Shown here: positions 44,082 to 54,700 of the stretch, one piece after another
Layout of the letters: each line of letters opens with the position of its first letter
Position numbering within the stretch: position 1 is the first letter of the stretch
Origin: Bordetella genomosp. 13
GTDB taxonomy: Bacteria; Pseudomonadota; Gammaproteobacteria; Burkholderiales; Burkholderiaceae_B
Direction of reading: 5' to 3'
DNA: 64,000 nt
Assembly (NCBI RefSeq): GCF_002119665.1
Contig: NZ_CP021111.1
Coordinates: forward strand, 3,224,001 to 3,288,000
Position numbers and translations under genes: made by a program
The notes under the pieces: generated by a model
What the model was told of the DNA's origin: nothing
Database searches by the model: none
The model's input: the letters and a program-made list of their open reading frames with translations, nothing else

Positions 44082-45758
44082 TCAGTTCCTTACGGGCCCC
44101 GCGCCCGGGATGGGATCTTCGCCGCGCCCGCGCAGCAGCGACTCGGGATTGGTCTGCAGGAACTCGGAAAGCGCCCGCAGCGAACGCGCGGCACGAGCCA
44201 GTTCTTGCATGGCGCGGTCGGCATTGACCGGTATCGAGGCATCGGGCGCCAGCATCTGGTCCACCCGCTGCAGCGACTGCTGCGCCTGCTTCAGCACCTT
44301 GCGCGCATCGGGCGCCAACTGCCTGTCGATCTGGCTCACCAGGCTCGAGGTGCTGGCCAGCGTGTTGCGCAGTTCCTTGCCGATCTGGTCGAAGGGGATC
44401 TTCTCGATCCTGGTGACGATGTTGCCGATCTGCTCCTGCAACTGATCGAGTTGGCCGGGCACCGTCGGGATCATGGCCGGGTCGCTGGGATGGAACTCGA
44501 CCGGCTTGGCATTGGGGAAGGTATCGAGTACGACATACAACTGCCCCGTCAGCAGGTTGGCCGACCGCAATTGCGCGCGCAGGCCGTACTTGATCATCGT
44601 GCCCATCAGCTTGAAGCCCGCGAACTGGTGCTCGTCCTCCGCGGCCCGCAATTTGTCGTACACCGGGCCAAGGCGCTCGGGATAGAGCGTCGCGTCGGCG
44701 ATCGCGAAGAACCGCTTCTTCTCGCTATCGAAGTCGATGGTGATGGCGGTGACGTCGCCCAGCGTGATGCCCTGGAAGTCGACCGGCGCGCCCACCGCCA
44801 GCCCGCGTATCGACTGATCGAAACGCATGCGGATGCGGAACGGCTTGCTGTCCGGATTGACCTTGGCATCCGCCTCGCCGGGATACAGGTCGAAATTCGA
44901 ATCGGCCGGGGCGGGCTCGACGCTGCCCCGCGTGGACACATTTTCGAAAGCGATGCCGCCGATGGCCAGCGAGACCAGCGACTGGGTGCGCATCTTCAGG
45001 CCGTCGGCATTGACCGACACATCCACGCCGCTGGCGTTCCAGAAGCGTGTTCCCTTGGTGACGAACTTGTCGTTGGGCGCATCGATGAACACTTCGATGT
45101 TGACCGCCTTGCCGCTCTCGTCCAGCGCGTACCCCACCACGCGGCCCACACTGATGCGGCGGAAATAGACGGGCGAGCCTATGTCGAGCGAGCCCAGGTT
45201 GCTGGCCTTGAGCAGGAAGCGCTTGCCGGAGCGGTCATGCGTGACCGCGGGCGGCGTCTCGAGCCCCACGAAGGCCAGTTTCTGGGGCTTGCCGCCGTTG
45301 CCGCCCTCGCCTTCCGGCGCGTCCACGCCGATGTAGGCGCCGGACAGCAGCGTGCCCAGGCCCGACACGCCGGTGAAACCCAGCCGCGGCCGCACCACCC
45401 AGAAGTTGGTGCCTTCGCGCGCCAGATCGGCCACGTCCTTGGACAGCGCGGCCTCGACGATGACCTTGCTGCGGTCTTCGTTGAACCCCACGCCCTTGAC
45501 CACCCCGATGACCACGTCCTTGTAGCGCACCTGGGTCTTGCCGACCTCCAGCCCCTCGGCGGTATCGAACTGTATGGTGATTTCGGGCCCCGCCTGCATC
45601 CAGGTCTTGACGACCAGCGACAGCCCGGCCAACGCGGCCACCACGGGCACCAGCCAGATCCACGAGATGCGGCGCTGCTTCTTCCTTGCTACGTCGGGCA
45701 CGCTGACGGACGTGCGCGGGCGCCGCTCGGGCGTCTGGTCAGGCGTCGGGTCGGCCAT
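44082..45758 (-). CDS. pqiB: PqiB-family MCE protein, intermembrane transport
   Basis: 558 residues. One N-terminal membrane anchor (ISWIWLVPVVAALAGLSLVVKTW) is followed by three MCE/MlaD domains, the first opening TIQFDTAEGLEVGKTQVRYKDVVIG, the second at LGSLDIGSPVYFRRISVGRV and the third at RGLAVGAPVDFQGITLGDV. A long C-terminal helix (QLDQLQEQIGNIVTRIEKI and onward) would form the periplasm-spanning tube. PqiB hexamers bridge the membranes and move lipids or hydrophobic compounds. The gene is five bases after pqiA. Confidence 0.93.
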   Translation of the reverse strand: MADPTPDQTPERRPRTSVSVPDVARKKQRRISWIWLVPVVAALAGLSLVVKTWMQAGPEITIQFDTAEGLEVGKTQVRYKDVVIGVVKGVGFNEDRSKVIVEAALSKDVADLAREGTNFWVVRPRLGFTGVSGLGTLLSGAYIGVDAPEGEGGNGGKPQKLAFVGLETPPAVTHDRSGKRFLLKASNLGSLDIGSPVYFRRISVGRVVGYALDESGKAVNIEVFIDAPNDKFVTKGTRFWNASGVDVSVNADGLKMRTQSLVSLAIGGIAFENVSTRGSVEPAPADSNFDLYPGEADAKVNPDSKPFRIRMRFDQSIRGLAVGAPVDFQGITLGDVTAITIDFDSEKKRFFAIADATLYPERLGPVYDKLRAAEDEHQFAGFKLMGTMIKYGLRAQLRSANLLTGQLYVVLDTFPNAKPVEFHPSDPAMIPTVPGQLDQLQEQIGNIVTRIEKIPFDQIGKELRNTLASTSSLVSQIDRQLAPDARKVLKQAQQSLQRVDQMLAPDASIPVNADRAMQELARAARSLRALSEFLQTNPESLLRGRGEDPIPGAGPVRN

Positions 45759-45763
45759 AGGAA

Positions 45764-47131
45764 CTAGGACTCTCGGTCGGGATGAGACCCATATCCTACC
45801 GGAGCCGTGGCCGGCTTGCCTGGCAGCGGGCCAGCCTGGAAGTGCTCATGGGAATGGGCCGACGCGGAAGGCTCCTCGTCGTCGCCCGGGGCGGCGTGGT
45901 CCCAGACGCGCCGGGGATCGAAGCTCATGGCGGCCAGCATGGTAAGGATGACGACCAGGCCGAACGCGGCGGCCCCCGTGCCGGCGCTGATCTGCATCAG
46001 CCCCTGGAAGTCGGCCAGTGCCGCCAGCACGATGACCACGAAGACGTCGAGCATGGACCATTGGCCGATGAATTCGACGAGCTCGTACATGCGGGTGCGC
46101 GCGCGCAGGTTGCGCGCGCTGCGACGCTGCACCGAAACCAGCAGCACCACCAGCGCCAGCAGCTTGGTCAGCGGCACTACCACGCTGGCCACGAAGACGA
46201 TGAGCGCGATGTCCCACGAGCCCCCGTCCCACAGCTCGACCACGCCGCCCAGGATGGTGTGTTCGCTGTCGCCCAGCAGCGACGAAATGTTCATCACGGG
46301 AAGCAGATTGGCGGGGATGTACAGGATGGAAGCCGCGATGAGCAGGGCCCACGTGCGTGCCAGGTGATCGGGCTTGCGCAGATGTACCGTGGCGTCGCAG
46401 CGCACGCACGAATGCGCATCGCCGGCGTGTCCGGGGAGATCGGGCAGCGCCTGCACCTGCCCGCAGACGTGACAGCCGGCCAGCACCTCGCCCTGCCCCA
46501 GCTTGGGCACGTGCACGGGGGCGGCGCCGCAGGCCTCGGCATAACGCCACAACGCGTGCGGCGAGAGGCGGCCCAGCATGGTCAACAGGACCGTGAGCAA
46601 CGCAAAGCCGGCCAGCCCGATCTCGGGCTGCACCGCCGCCATGCCGGCCAGCTTCACGACGGACACCAGCACGCCCAGCAGGAACACGGGCACCATGCTC
46701 CAGGGCCGCAGCCAGCCCAGCAGCCGGATGGCCAGCGACATGCCCCGTGCGCGGCGGCCCTGCGCCAACGGCGCCAATACCCAGAGCAGCGTGGCCATCT
46801 GCAGCAGCGGCAGCGCGAAGCCGGCAAGCCCGGTCATGATGGCGACGGCCTGGTGCCCCTGCTGCCATGTGATGAGCACGGCGTCCAGCAGCGTGGCGCG
46901 CTGCTCCACACCCTGTACGCTGAGACTGGCCACGGGATACGCGTTGGCCACGACAAACACGACCAGCGCAGCCATCACCAGCGCGAGCCACTCGGAAGGC
47001 GTCAACCTGGTGTAACGCCACAGCAGCGTGCCGCAACGCGAACAGGTGGCGGCCTCATCGCGCTGCAGCGCGTGCCGGCGATAGACGCTGGCACAGTGCT
47101 CGCAGGCGATGAGCGGCTCGCGATCCAACAC
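45764..47131 (-). CDS. pqiA: PqiA-family inner-membrane protein
   Basis: 455 residues from a GTG at 47131. Two tandem PqiA domains, each with a cysteine-pair zinc-ribbon-like motif (CEHC/CSRC near the N-terminus; CHVC/CVRC near residue 220-245), each followed by four membrane segments. The tail is His-rich (SASAHSHEHFQ). PqiA works with PqiB/PqiC in a paraquat-inducible envelope pathway in E. coli. Only 12 bases separate it from clpA upstream, so pqiABC may be read through from clpA. Confidence 0.92.
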   Translation of the reverse strand: MLDREPLIACEHCASVYRRHALQRDEAATCSRCGTLLWRYTRLTPSEWLALVMAALVVFVVANAYPVASLSVQGVEQRATLLDAVLITWQQGHQAVAIMTGLAGFALPLLQMATLLWVLAPLAQGRRARGMSLAIRLLGWLRPWSMVPVFLLGVLVSVVKLAGMAAVQPEIGLAGFALLTVLLTMLGRLSPHALWRYAEACGAAPVHVPKLGQGEVLAGCHVCGQVQALPDLPGHAGDAHSCVRCDATVHLRKPDHLARTWALLIAASILYIPANLLPVMNISSLLGDSEHTILGGVVELWDGGSWDIALIVFVASVVVPLTKLLALVVLLVSVQRRSARNLRARTRMYELVEFIGQWSMLDVFVVIVLAALADFQGLMQISAGTGAAAFGLVVILTMLAAMSFDPRRVWDHAAPGDDEEPSASAHSHEHFQAGPLPGKPATAPVGYGSHPDRES

Positions 47132-47143
47132 TTGGTGCTGCGC

Positions 47144-49450
47144 TTATTCGGCCAGGGCGACTTCCTGCTTGGCGGCCGGATCGTCCGAGGACCTGTCCTC
47201 GTCGAAACGCAGAACGACCTTGTCGCCCTCGTCCAGATCGACCGTGACGTTGCCGCCGTCGACCAGCTTGCCGAAGAGCAGCTCGTCGGCCAGCGCGCGC
47301 CGGATCGTGTCCTGGATGAGGCGCTGCATGGGCCGGGCGCCCATGACGGGATCGAAGCCGGCCTTGGCCAGGTGGTCGCGCAGCTTCTCCGTGAAGACGG
47401 CTGCCACGCGGCGCTCGTGCAGCTGGTCTTCGAGCTGCATGAGGAACTTGTCGACCACGCGCAGGATGATGTCGCGCGTGAGCGCGCCGAACGGAATGAT
47501 GGCGTCCAGGCGATTGCGGAACTCGGGCGTGAACATGCGGCGGATTTCCGCCATTTCGTCACCCGCGACGCGGCTGTTGGCGAACCCGATGGACGGACGG
47601 TTCAGCGTCTCGGCGCCCGCGTTGGTCGTCATGACGATGATGACGTTGCGGAAGTCCGCCTTGCGGCCGTTGTTGTCCGTGAGCGTGCCGTGGTCCATGA
47701 CCTGCAGCAGGATGTTGAAGATGTCCGGATGCGCCTTCTCGATTTCGTCGAGCAGCAGCACGCAGTGCGGCTGCTTGGCGATGGCCTCGGTCAGCAGCCC
47801 GCCCTGGTCGAAGCCTACGTATCCCGGCGGCGCGCCGATCAGACGCGACACGGCATGGCGTTCCATGTACTCGGACATGTCGAAGCGCTGCAGCTCGACG
47901 CCCAGCGTGAACGCCAGCTGGCGGGCCACTTCGGTCTTGCCCACGCCGGTGGGACCCGAGAACAGGAAGGCGCCGATCGGCTTGTCCGGCTTGCCCAGGC
48001 CGGAGCGCGCCATCTTGATGGCGGCGGCCAGCGCTTCGATGGCCTGGTCCTGGCCGAACACGACGGTCTTGAGGTCGCGCTCGAGCGTGGCCAGCTTGCT
48101 GCGGTCGTCGTTGGACACCGACTGCGGCGGAATGCGCGCGATCTTGGAGACGATGTTCTCGATCTCGCCCTTGCCGATGACCTTCTTCTGCCGCGAGCGC
48201 GGCAGCAGGCGCTGCGCCGCGCCGGCCTCGTCGATGACGTCGATGGCCTTGTCGGGCAGATGGCGGTCGTTGATGTAGCGCGCGGAAAGTTCGGCGGCGG
48301 CGCTGAGCGCCGCGGCCGAATAGCGCACGTTGTGATGCTCTTCGAAGCGGCTCTTCAGGCCGCGCAGGATCTGCACGGTCTGTTCGACGCTGGGCTCGGG
48401 CACGTCGATCTTCTGGAAGCGGCGCGACAACGCGTGGTCTTTCTCGAAGACCCCGCGATATTCGGTGTACGTGGTGGCGCCGATGCACTTCAGCTGGCCC
48501 GACGACAGCGCCGGCTTGAGCAGGTTGGAGGCGTCGAGCGTGCCGCCCGAGGCCGAACCCGCGCCGATCAGCGTGTGGATTTCATCGATGAACAGGATGG
48601 AATCGGGATTGCTGCGCACCTGCTTGAGCACGCCCTTCAGGCGCTGTTCGAAGTCGCCGCGGTATTTGGTGCCGGCCAGCAGCGCGCCCATGTCGAGCGC
48701 GTAGACCTGCGCGGCCTGCAGCACCTCGGGCACCTCGCCGCGCGTGATGCGCCACGCCAGGCCTTCGGCGATGGCGGTCTTGCCCACGCCCGCCTCGCCC
48801 ACCAGCAGCGGATTGTTCTTGCGGCGGCGGCACAGCACCTGGATGACGCGTTCGACTTCGTGTTCGCGGCCGATGAGCGGATCGATGCGGCCAGCCAGGG
48901 CGGCGGCATTGAGATCGGTTGCGTACTGGTCGAGCGGGGACTGCCGGCTTTCGCTCTGCTCTTCCCCGTTGGTCTGCTGTTCTTTCTGCACGGCGGAGGT
49001 CTCCTCCTGGGGCTGCTTGGTGATCCCATGAGACAGGAAATTGACCACGTCCAGCCGCGTCACGCCCTGCTGCTGCAGGTAATAGACGGCGTGCGAATCC
49101 TTCTCGCCGAAGATGGCGACCAGCACGTTGGCGCCGGTGACCGGCTTCTTGCCGGTGCCGCCGGCGGACACGTGCATGATGGCGCGTTGGATGACGCGCT
49201 GAAAACCGAGGGTGGGCTGCGTATCGACTTCGGCCCCGCTGGGGATGACCGGAGTGTTTTCGGTGACGAACTGGCGCAGGTTGCGGCGCAGGTCGTCCAG
49301 ATTGGCAGCGCAAGCGCGCAGCACTTCCACCGCCGATGCATTGTCGAGCAGCGACAGCAGCAGGTGCTCCACGGTGATGAATTCATGCCGGGCAGAGCGA
49401 GCCTCGACAAATGCCATATGCAGGCTGACTTCAAGCTCTTGGGAAATCAC
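47144..49450 (-). CDS. clpA: ATP-dependent Clp protease ATP-binding subunit ClpA
   Basis: 768 residues from a GTG at 49450, preceded by GGAGGAAGC; this gives the family N-terminus (M/V)[30 protein letters not shown]. The N-domain that binds ClpS is followed by two AAA+ modules with Walker [16 protein letters not shown] and [16 protein letters not shown] and Walker [11 protein letters not shown] and [12 protein letters not shown]. There is no M-domain insertion, which excludes ClpB. It unfolds substrates for ClpP. In many proteobacteria clpS is the immediate neighbour; here clpS is 7.6 kb upstream with two envelope genes between. Confidence 0.96.
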   Translation of the reverse strand: MISQELEVSLHMAFVEARSARHEFITVEHLLLSLLDNASAVEVLRACAANLDDLRRNLRQFVTENTPVIPSGAEVDTQPTLGFQRVIQRAIMHVSAGGTGKKPVTGANVLVAIFGEKDSHAVYYLQQQGVTRLDVVNFLSHGITKQPQEETSAVQKEQQTNGEEQSESRQSPLDQYATDLNAAALAGRIDPLIGREHEVERVIQVLCRRRKNNPLLVGEAGVGKTAIAEGLAWRITRGEVPEVLQAAQVYALDMGALLAGTKYRGDFEQRLKGVLKQVRSNPDSILFIDEIHTLIGAGSASGGTLDASNLLKPALSSGQLKCIGATTYTEYRGVFEKDHALSRRFQKIDVPEPSVEQTVQILRGLKSRFEEHHNVRYSAAALSAAAELSARYINDRHLPDKAIDVIDEAGAAQRLLPRSRQKKVIGKGEIENIVSKIARIPPQSVSNDDRSKLATLERDLKTVVFGQDQAIEALAAAIKMARSGLGKPDKPIGAFLFSGPTGVGKTEVARQLAFTLGVELQRFDMSEYMERHAVSRLIGAPPGYVGFDQGGLLTEAIAKQPHCVLLLDEIEKAHPDIFNILLQVMDHGTLTDNNGRKADFRNVIIVMTTNAGAETLNRPSIGFANSRVAGDEMAEIRRMFTPEFRNRLDAIIPFGALTRDIILRVVDKFLMQLEDQLHERRVAAVFTEKLRDHLAKAGFDPVMGARPMQRLIQDTIRRALADELLFGKLVDGGNVTVDLDEGDKVVLRFDEDRSSDDPAAKQEVALAE

Positions 49451-49505
49451 GCTTCCTCCGTAACGCATCGAAGCGGTCACGTACACGATTCATATTCTAT
49501 GCCGA

Positions 49506-51713
49506 TCATGGCGTAACGCCAGAGATTTCAAATGCAAGACCGGCATACCGACCCTGTTCGTCCATGACGGTAAGTGTGTACCGTCCATTGCGAGTCAGGG
49601 ACAAACTTTGCTGCTGGCCGGCTGCGCCCTGTCGGTGCACCCGGCCGTCCAACATCCACCATACTTCACCGCGCGCGCCCTGCGCGCGGACGTCCAGCGT
49701 TACTTCATGCCGGCCCGGCACCGGCCGCAGCACCGAACCCTGGGCCACGCCCTCGATGCGCAACGGACCTTGCGCGACGTCGGCATATCCGGGAAAGGAC
49801 GGCGGCACCGTGTCGTCCAGCGCCCACGCGCGCCGCGCTTCGGGGCAGCGGCCGCCGGGCGCGCTTTCCTGGCGCCAACCCAGCGGCCAGCAGGTCAGCA
49901 CGGATCGCACCGAAGCAGGCTGCACGCGAGCCATCTGCGGACCGGGCGGCAGCGCCGCCACGATGTCCTGCAACAGCGGCGCGGCCACGTTGGCGCCGAA
50001 GAACCCGGGGTTGGGCGTGCCGTCGGGACGGCCGACCCAGACCCCGATGGTCCATCGGTCGGTGACCCCCACGGCCCAGGCATCGCGGAAACCGAAACTG
50101 GTGCCGGTTTTCCAGGCCAATCGCCGTCCCGGCGACGCGGACTGGAAAAACGGCCGTTCCGGATCGCCCCCGGATTCGAGAATATCGCGCACGATCCAGG
50201 CGGCGCCGTCACTCATCATACGGGACTCGACGCGCGGATCGGCCGGATCCAGCCGGGGCCGCCCGGCCAGTCCGCCGCGCGCCAGGGCGCGATAAGCGCC
50301 CACCAGTTCTTCCAATGTGGTGCCGCCCCCGCCCAAAATCAAGCTCAGATTCGGCTGGGTGCTGGCGGGCATGCGCAGGCGCACACCGCCCCCCAGCATA
50401 ACCGATGCGAAGCGGGCGGGTCCGAGCCTGTCCAGCAGGTCGACGGCCGGCACGTTCAGCGAACGCTGCAACGCCTGCGCCACACTCACCGGGCCAGAGA
50501 ACGACGCCTGGAAGTTGCCCGGCGCATAGCCCCCGAACGACATGGGGGCATCCATCAGCAGGCTCTCCGAATGCACCAGCCCATCGTCCAGCGCCAGCGC
50601 ATACAGGAAAGGCTTGAGCGTGGATCCCGGCGAACGCACGCCGCGCACCATGTCCACGTGGGCGTATCGGGAATCGTCGGCGAAGTCCGCCGAACCGGCG
50701 TAGACCTTCACCTCCAGGGTGTCGTTGTCCATGACCAGCGCCGCCATCGACACTTTCGGCGGTAGCGCGTCGATGCGGTCCAGCAGCATCTGCTCCACCA
50801 CCGCCTGCATCTCGGCATCCACGCTGGAGCGCACGACCGCGGAACCTGCCGCGCGCGGATGTGCTGCCATCAGCCGCTGTGCGGCCAGCGGAGCCAGCCA
50901 GCGCGCGCGCAGCGGCGGCGCCACCACATTCTCGATACGCGCATCGGCCACGTCGTTCGCGTCCCAAGCGCCCAACTGGGCCATGCGTTCCAGCACCTTG
51001 TCGCGCGCGGCCTGCGCTGCTTGGGGGTGACGATCGGGGCGCAATCGCGACGGAGCCTGCGGCAGCGCGACCAGCAGCGCGGCCTCGGCCCGGCTCAGCT
51101 GCGTGGCGGACTTGCCCAGCCACAGGCGCGAACCCATCTCCACCCCCTGCACGATGCCGCCCATGGGCGCGTGCGTCAGATAGATGGAGAGAATCTCGTC
51201 CTTGTCGTAGTGCAGTTCCAGCTGCACGGCGCGCCAGATCTGCCGCAGCTTCGCGCCCATGGAACGTGACGGACGGCCGGCCAGCGCCGGATCCGCCAGC
51301 CGCGCCACCTGCATGGTCAGGGTGGAACCGCCGGACACGATGCGGCCCTCGGTTAGCCACTGCCAGCCCGCGCGCGCCATCGCCAGCGGATTGAAGCCGG
51401 GATGCCAGTAGAACCAGCGGTCTTCGTAAGTGAGCAGCGCCTGCAGGTATAGCGGCGAAACCTGCGCGGGCGCTACCGGATAGCGCCACGCGCCGTCGCG
51501 GCTGGGATAGGTGCGCAGCGGCGTGCCGTCGGCTGCCACGACTACCGCGGCGCCCGCCGTGCCGATGCGCGGCAGGGGCATCAGGCGATCGAGCACCAGC
51601 ACGGCGGCGATCAGCAACAGCAACGCGCCGAATGACATCGCGGCCATCCGGCGCGCGCCGCGGCGCCAGCCGGATGGCTGGCCGTCCGCGGGACGGCCGG
51701 CTTTCTGGATCAC
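49506..51713 (-). CDS. pbpC: Penicillin-binding protein 1C
   Basis: 735 residues from the GTG at 51713, which overlaps the upstream stop (GTGA); an upstream GTG at 51755 and an ATG at 51647 are alternatives. One N-terminal anchor (MSFGALLLLIAAVLVLDRL) precedes a GT51 transglycosylase domain (ALLTYEDRWFYWHPGFNP, SGGSTLTMQVARL). The transpeptidase domain has SxxK in SPGSTLKPFLYALALDDGL, SLN in QRSLNVPA and KTG in LAWKTGTSFGFRD, and the protein ends with the PBP1C-specific C-terminal beta domain. The pairing with an alpha-2-macroglobulin gene matches E. coli yfhM-pbpC, thought to repair and guard the breached envelope. Confidence 0.94.
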   Translation of the reverse strand: MIQKAGRPADGQPSGWRRGARRMAAMSFGALLLLIAAVLVLDRLMPLPRIGTAGAAVVVAADGTPLRTYPSRDGAWRYPVAPAQVSPLYLQALLTYEDRWFYWHPGFNPLAMARAGWQWLTEGRIVSGGSTLTMQVARLADPALAGRPSRSMGAKLRQIWRAVQLELHYDKDEILSIYLTHAPMGGIVQGVEMGSRLWLGKSATQLSRAEAALLVALPQAPSRLRPDRHPQAAQAARDKVLERMAQLGAWDANDVADARIENVVAPPLRARWLAPLAAQRLMAAHPRAAGSAVVRSSVDAEMQAVVEQMLLDRIDALPPKVSMAALVMDNDTLEVKVYAGSADFADDSRYAHVDMVRGVRSPGSTLKPFLYALALDDGLVHSESLLMDAPMSFGGYAPGNFQASFSGPVSVAQALQRSLNVPAVDLLDRLGPARFASVMLGGGVRLRMPASTQPNLSLILGGGGTTLEELVGAYRALARGGLAGRPRLDPADPRVESRMMSDGAAWIVRDILESGGDPERPFFQSASPGRRLAWKTGTSFGFRDAWAVGVTDRWTIGVWVGRPDGTPNPGFFGANVAAPLLQDIVAALPPGPQMARVQPASVRSVLTCWPLGWRQESAPGGRCPEARRAWALDDTVPPSFPGYADVAQGPLRIEGVAQGSVLRPVPGRHEVTLDVRAQGARGEVWWMLDGRVHRQGAAGQQQSLSLTRNGRYTLTVMDEQGRYAGLAFEISGVTP

Positions 51714-54700
51714 GACCCGGGCGCCCCGCGATCGAGTATGTGGATGTCGCTCCACGGAGTGTCCACCCCGCGGACTTCAGGCCGGTACATGTCTTCGGCC
51801 ACTGTGGAAGGCACGCGGTAGCGGCCCGGCGTGACCACGCGCACCAGGTAGAAGACGTCCACCTGTCCACGGCCCAGCGACACGGCGGCGACGTAGCGGT
51901 CGTCGCGGAACTCTCGGTGCTTGATGTTGGGATCCGCCAGCGCCTCGGCCACGCGGCGCCCGCCGATGGTCCAGTCCTGCATGTTCTCGCCCTGCGAGAG
52001 ATTCAGGTTCTCGACTTCGAAGCCCGCCGGCACGCGGTCGACGATCAGGCCATCGGGCACCAACTGGCGCGCATCGGCCTGGATGCGCACCACCAGCATG
52101 TCGCCGGTGCGCAGCGTGCCGCCGTTCCACAGCTTGGCATCCGGCGTGTACCAGCGGCGCGCCAGGCGGATCACGTCGCCGCGCGGCGCGGGCGGCTGCA
52201 GCGCCGTACCCTGGACATCGAGTTCGGCATACAGCGGCTGCTCGCCCGTGTTGCGCAGCTGCAGGCCAGCCAATTCGGCGGGCGCGACCGACAGCGTCTG
52301 GTCCGTCGAACCGCTCAAGGCCTGCTCGCCAGCGCCCGCGGCGCCGCGAGACAGTGCGGCGCGCCACGCGCCGCCGCTGCCGGTGGAGCGGGCGGCCAGC
52401 AGCAGCGCCATCTGTTCCTGGGTCGACATATACGAGCGTCCGCCCAGGCGCGCCGCGACCTGGTCCAGCAACGTCTCGGCACGCGCGTCGCGCAGGCCGT
52501 GCTGCATGGCGATGGCATAGGCCAGCGCGTAATCGCGCACGCCGCTGCCGTAGTCGCCCAGCCAGTCGTCATAGCTGCCGCCCTGCCGGCCCAGGCCGTA
52601 AGCGCGCGTCATGGCGTCGTTCAGCGCGGACTTCATGCGCCCTTCGTCGCCCAGCAGCTTGAACGCCGCGGCCAGCTGCATCAAGGGCAGCGGCGAGCGC
52701 GCGCGTTCGCCATAGTTGTCGTAGAGCAGGCGCACGGCGGACAGCGGCACCTTGCCGTCTCGCGCCAGCACCAGTGCCGCCGTGGCCAGCCCCGCGAAGC
52801 GCTGATGATCGCGCCTGAGGATCTCGGCATCGTTGCTGTCGAAGCGGCCCGCGGCGGCGTTGCGCTGCAGGTTCGGCGACCACGTGCCGAAGTCGCCCGA
52901 GGCTTGCTGCACCTGCGTCAGCAGCCAGTTGCGCGAGCCCTCGAACGAGGCCTGCGGCACCTCGAAGCCCTGGTCGCGCGCGTCCTGCATGAACCCGACC
53001 GCATAGGCCGTCAGCCACACGTCGCGCGTCGAGGTATCGCCCCACAACGAGTACGAGCCCGTCGCCCCGCGCATACCCGACAGGCGCTGCAGCGCGCCGG
53101 CGATCCTGTCCTGGCGCTCTTTCTGGGTGCGAGCCTTCAGCCCGAAGCGCTTGGCCGTGGCCTCGTCGATCAGTACCCATGGCAGCGCCGCGCTGATGGT
53201 CTGTTCGGTGCAGCCATACGGATAGTTCAGCAGGCCGTCGACCAGGCGGTTCACGTTGAACGGCGGCCGGTTCGACAACGTGAGACTGACGCTGACCGAA
53301 TCCGGGAAGTAATTGCGGAGCCAGTCGGCCTGTCCGGCCAGCGTTTCGCCGGGCGCAAGCCGCAGCCGCCGCACGCTGCGCTCGGGCGAGTACGCGGGCT
53401 GCACCTGCAGCACGGACTCGCGCAGGATGCGCACGGGCTCGGGTCCGCCATCGCCATTGACGGACAGGCGCATCATTCCCAATCCATACGAGCCGGTGGT
53501 CGTGGCGGTGAAGCGCACCGTCGTGCGCTGCTTGTCGCGCAGCGTGACGGTGCGCGTGCCGTCGGCGATGGCCAGCGGATCGAGCGCCTGCAGGTTCACC
53601 GTGATCTTCTGCGGCGCACCGCTGAGATTCGTCAGGTCGAGCGCGATGGCGGCATGGTCGCCGGGCGTGATGAAGCGCGGCGTGTTCAGCTCGGCCACGA
53701 TGGGCGCGGCCACCTGCATCTGCGCATCCGCGCTGCCATAGCGCTCGGCCGTGAAGGCCACGGCCATCAGGCGCAGCGTGCCGTTGAAATCGGGCACGTC
53801 CAGCGGTATGTCGGCTTCGCCGCGCTCGTTCAGCCTGACCGGCCCGGAATACAGATCGACCAGCTTGACCTTCTTGGGCAGGCTGCGGCTGTCCCCGCGC
53901 ATGGCTGCGTCGCCGCCCCACTTCAGCCGCCCCGCGGTGCCGTCCATCTTCTCGATCAGCTTGCCATACATGTCCAGCAGATCGGGCGCATAGCGGTGCT
54001 TGCCGAAGAAGAAATCGAAGGGGTCGGGGGTGGCGTACTGATTGATGTTGAGAATGCCCACGTCCACGGCCGACAGCGTCACCATGGCCTGGCCGCCCTG
54101 CGCGCCGTCGACCTTCACGCGCACCGTCGCGCGCGTCTCGGGCTTGATCTTGGCCGGCGCGCTCAGCCGCACGTCCAGCTTGCGATCATCATTGGCCATG
54201 GGCAGATAAGCCAGGCCCACGGCGCGCGCCGGCGTGACGCGGTCGCCCTGGCTGCCCGGCCGCAGCACGGTGGCCGACACGTACAGGTCGTTGCGCTTCC
54301 ACGATGGATCGAGCGGAATGTCGACTTCGGTGCCCGCGGTGCTGGCGCTCACCCACTTGGACCACAGCATGCGGTCGCCTTCCACCGTGATCAGCGCCTG
54401 GCCGTCGTGCGGCGGCGTCAGCGTGAGCTTGACCGTATCGCCCCGCTTGGCCGGCACGGCCGACAGCTTCATCTGCACGCGGTCCGGCCGGTTGCCCACC
54501 GACTCCGCGTCCTGTGCGCCCCAGCCGGCATAGAAGCGGTAGCGCAGGGTCTGGCCCGTCTCGGGATCCGCGATCTCAAGACGATACGTGCCCCACCCCA
54601 CCGCCAGCGTCAACGATGTCCGGCCCGCGATGTCCAGCGTGCGCGAGTCGCTCAATTCGTCGTTGAGGATGTAGCCGCTGTTCCAGCCGCGCTGGTCGTC

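Noticed and set aside
47144-49450. ClpB disaggregase as the identity of the Clp ATPase
   Set aside because: No middle coiled-coil insertion after the first AAA+ module, and the N-terminus is ClpA-type.
45782-49516. A 1244-residue plus-strand open frame antisense to pqiA and clpA
   Set aside because: Same shadow effect; the minus strand carries full ClpA and PqiA with intact Walker and Cys motifs.
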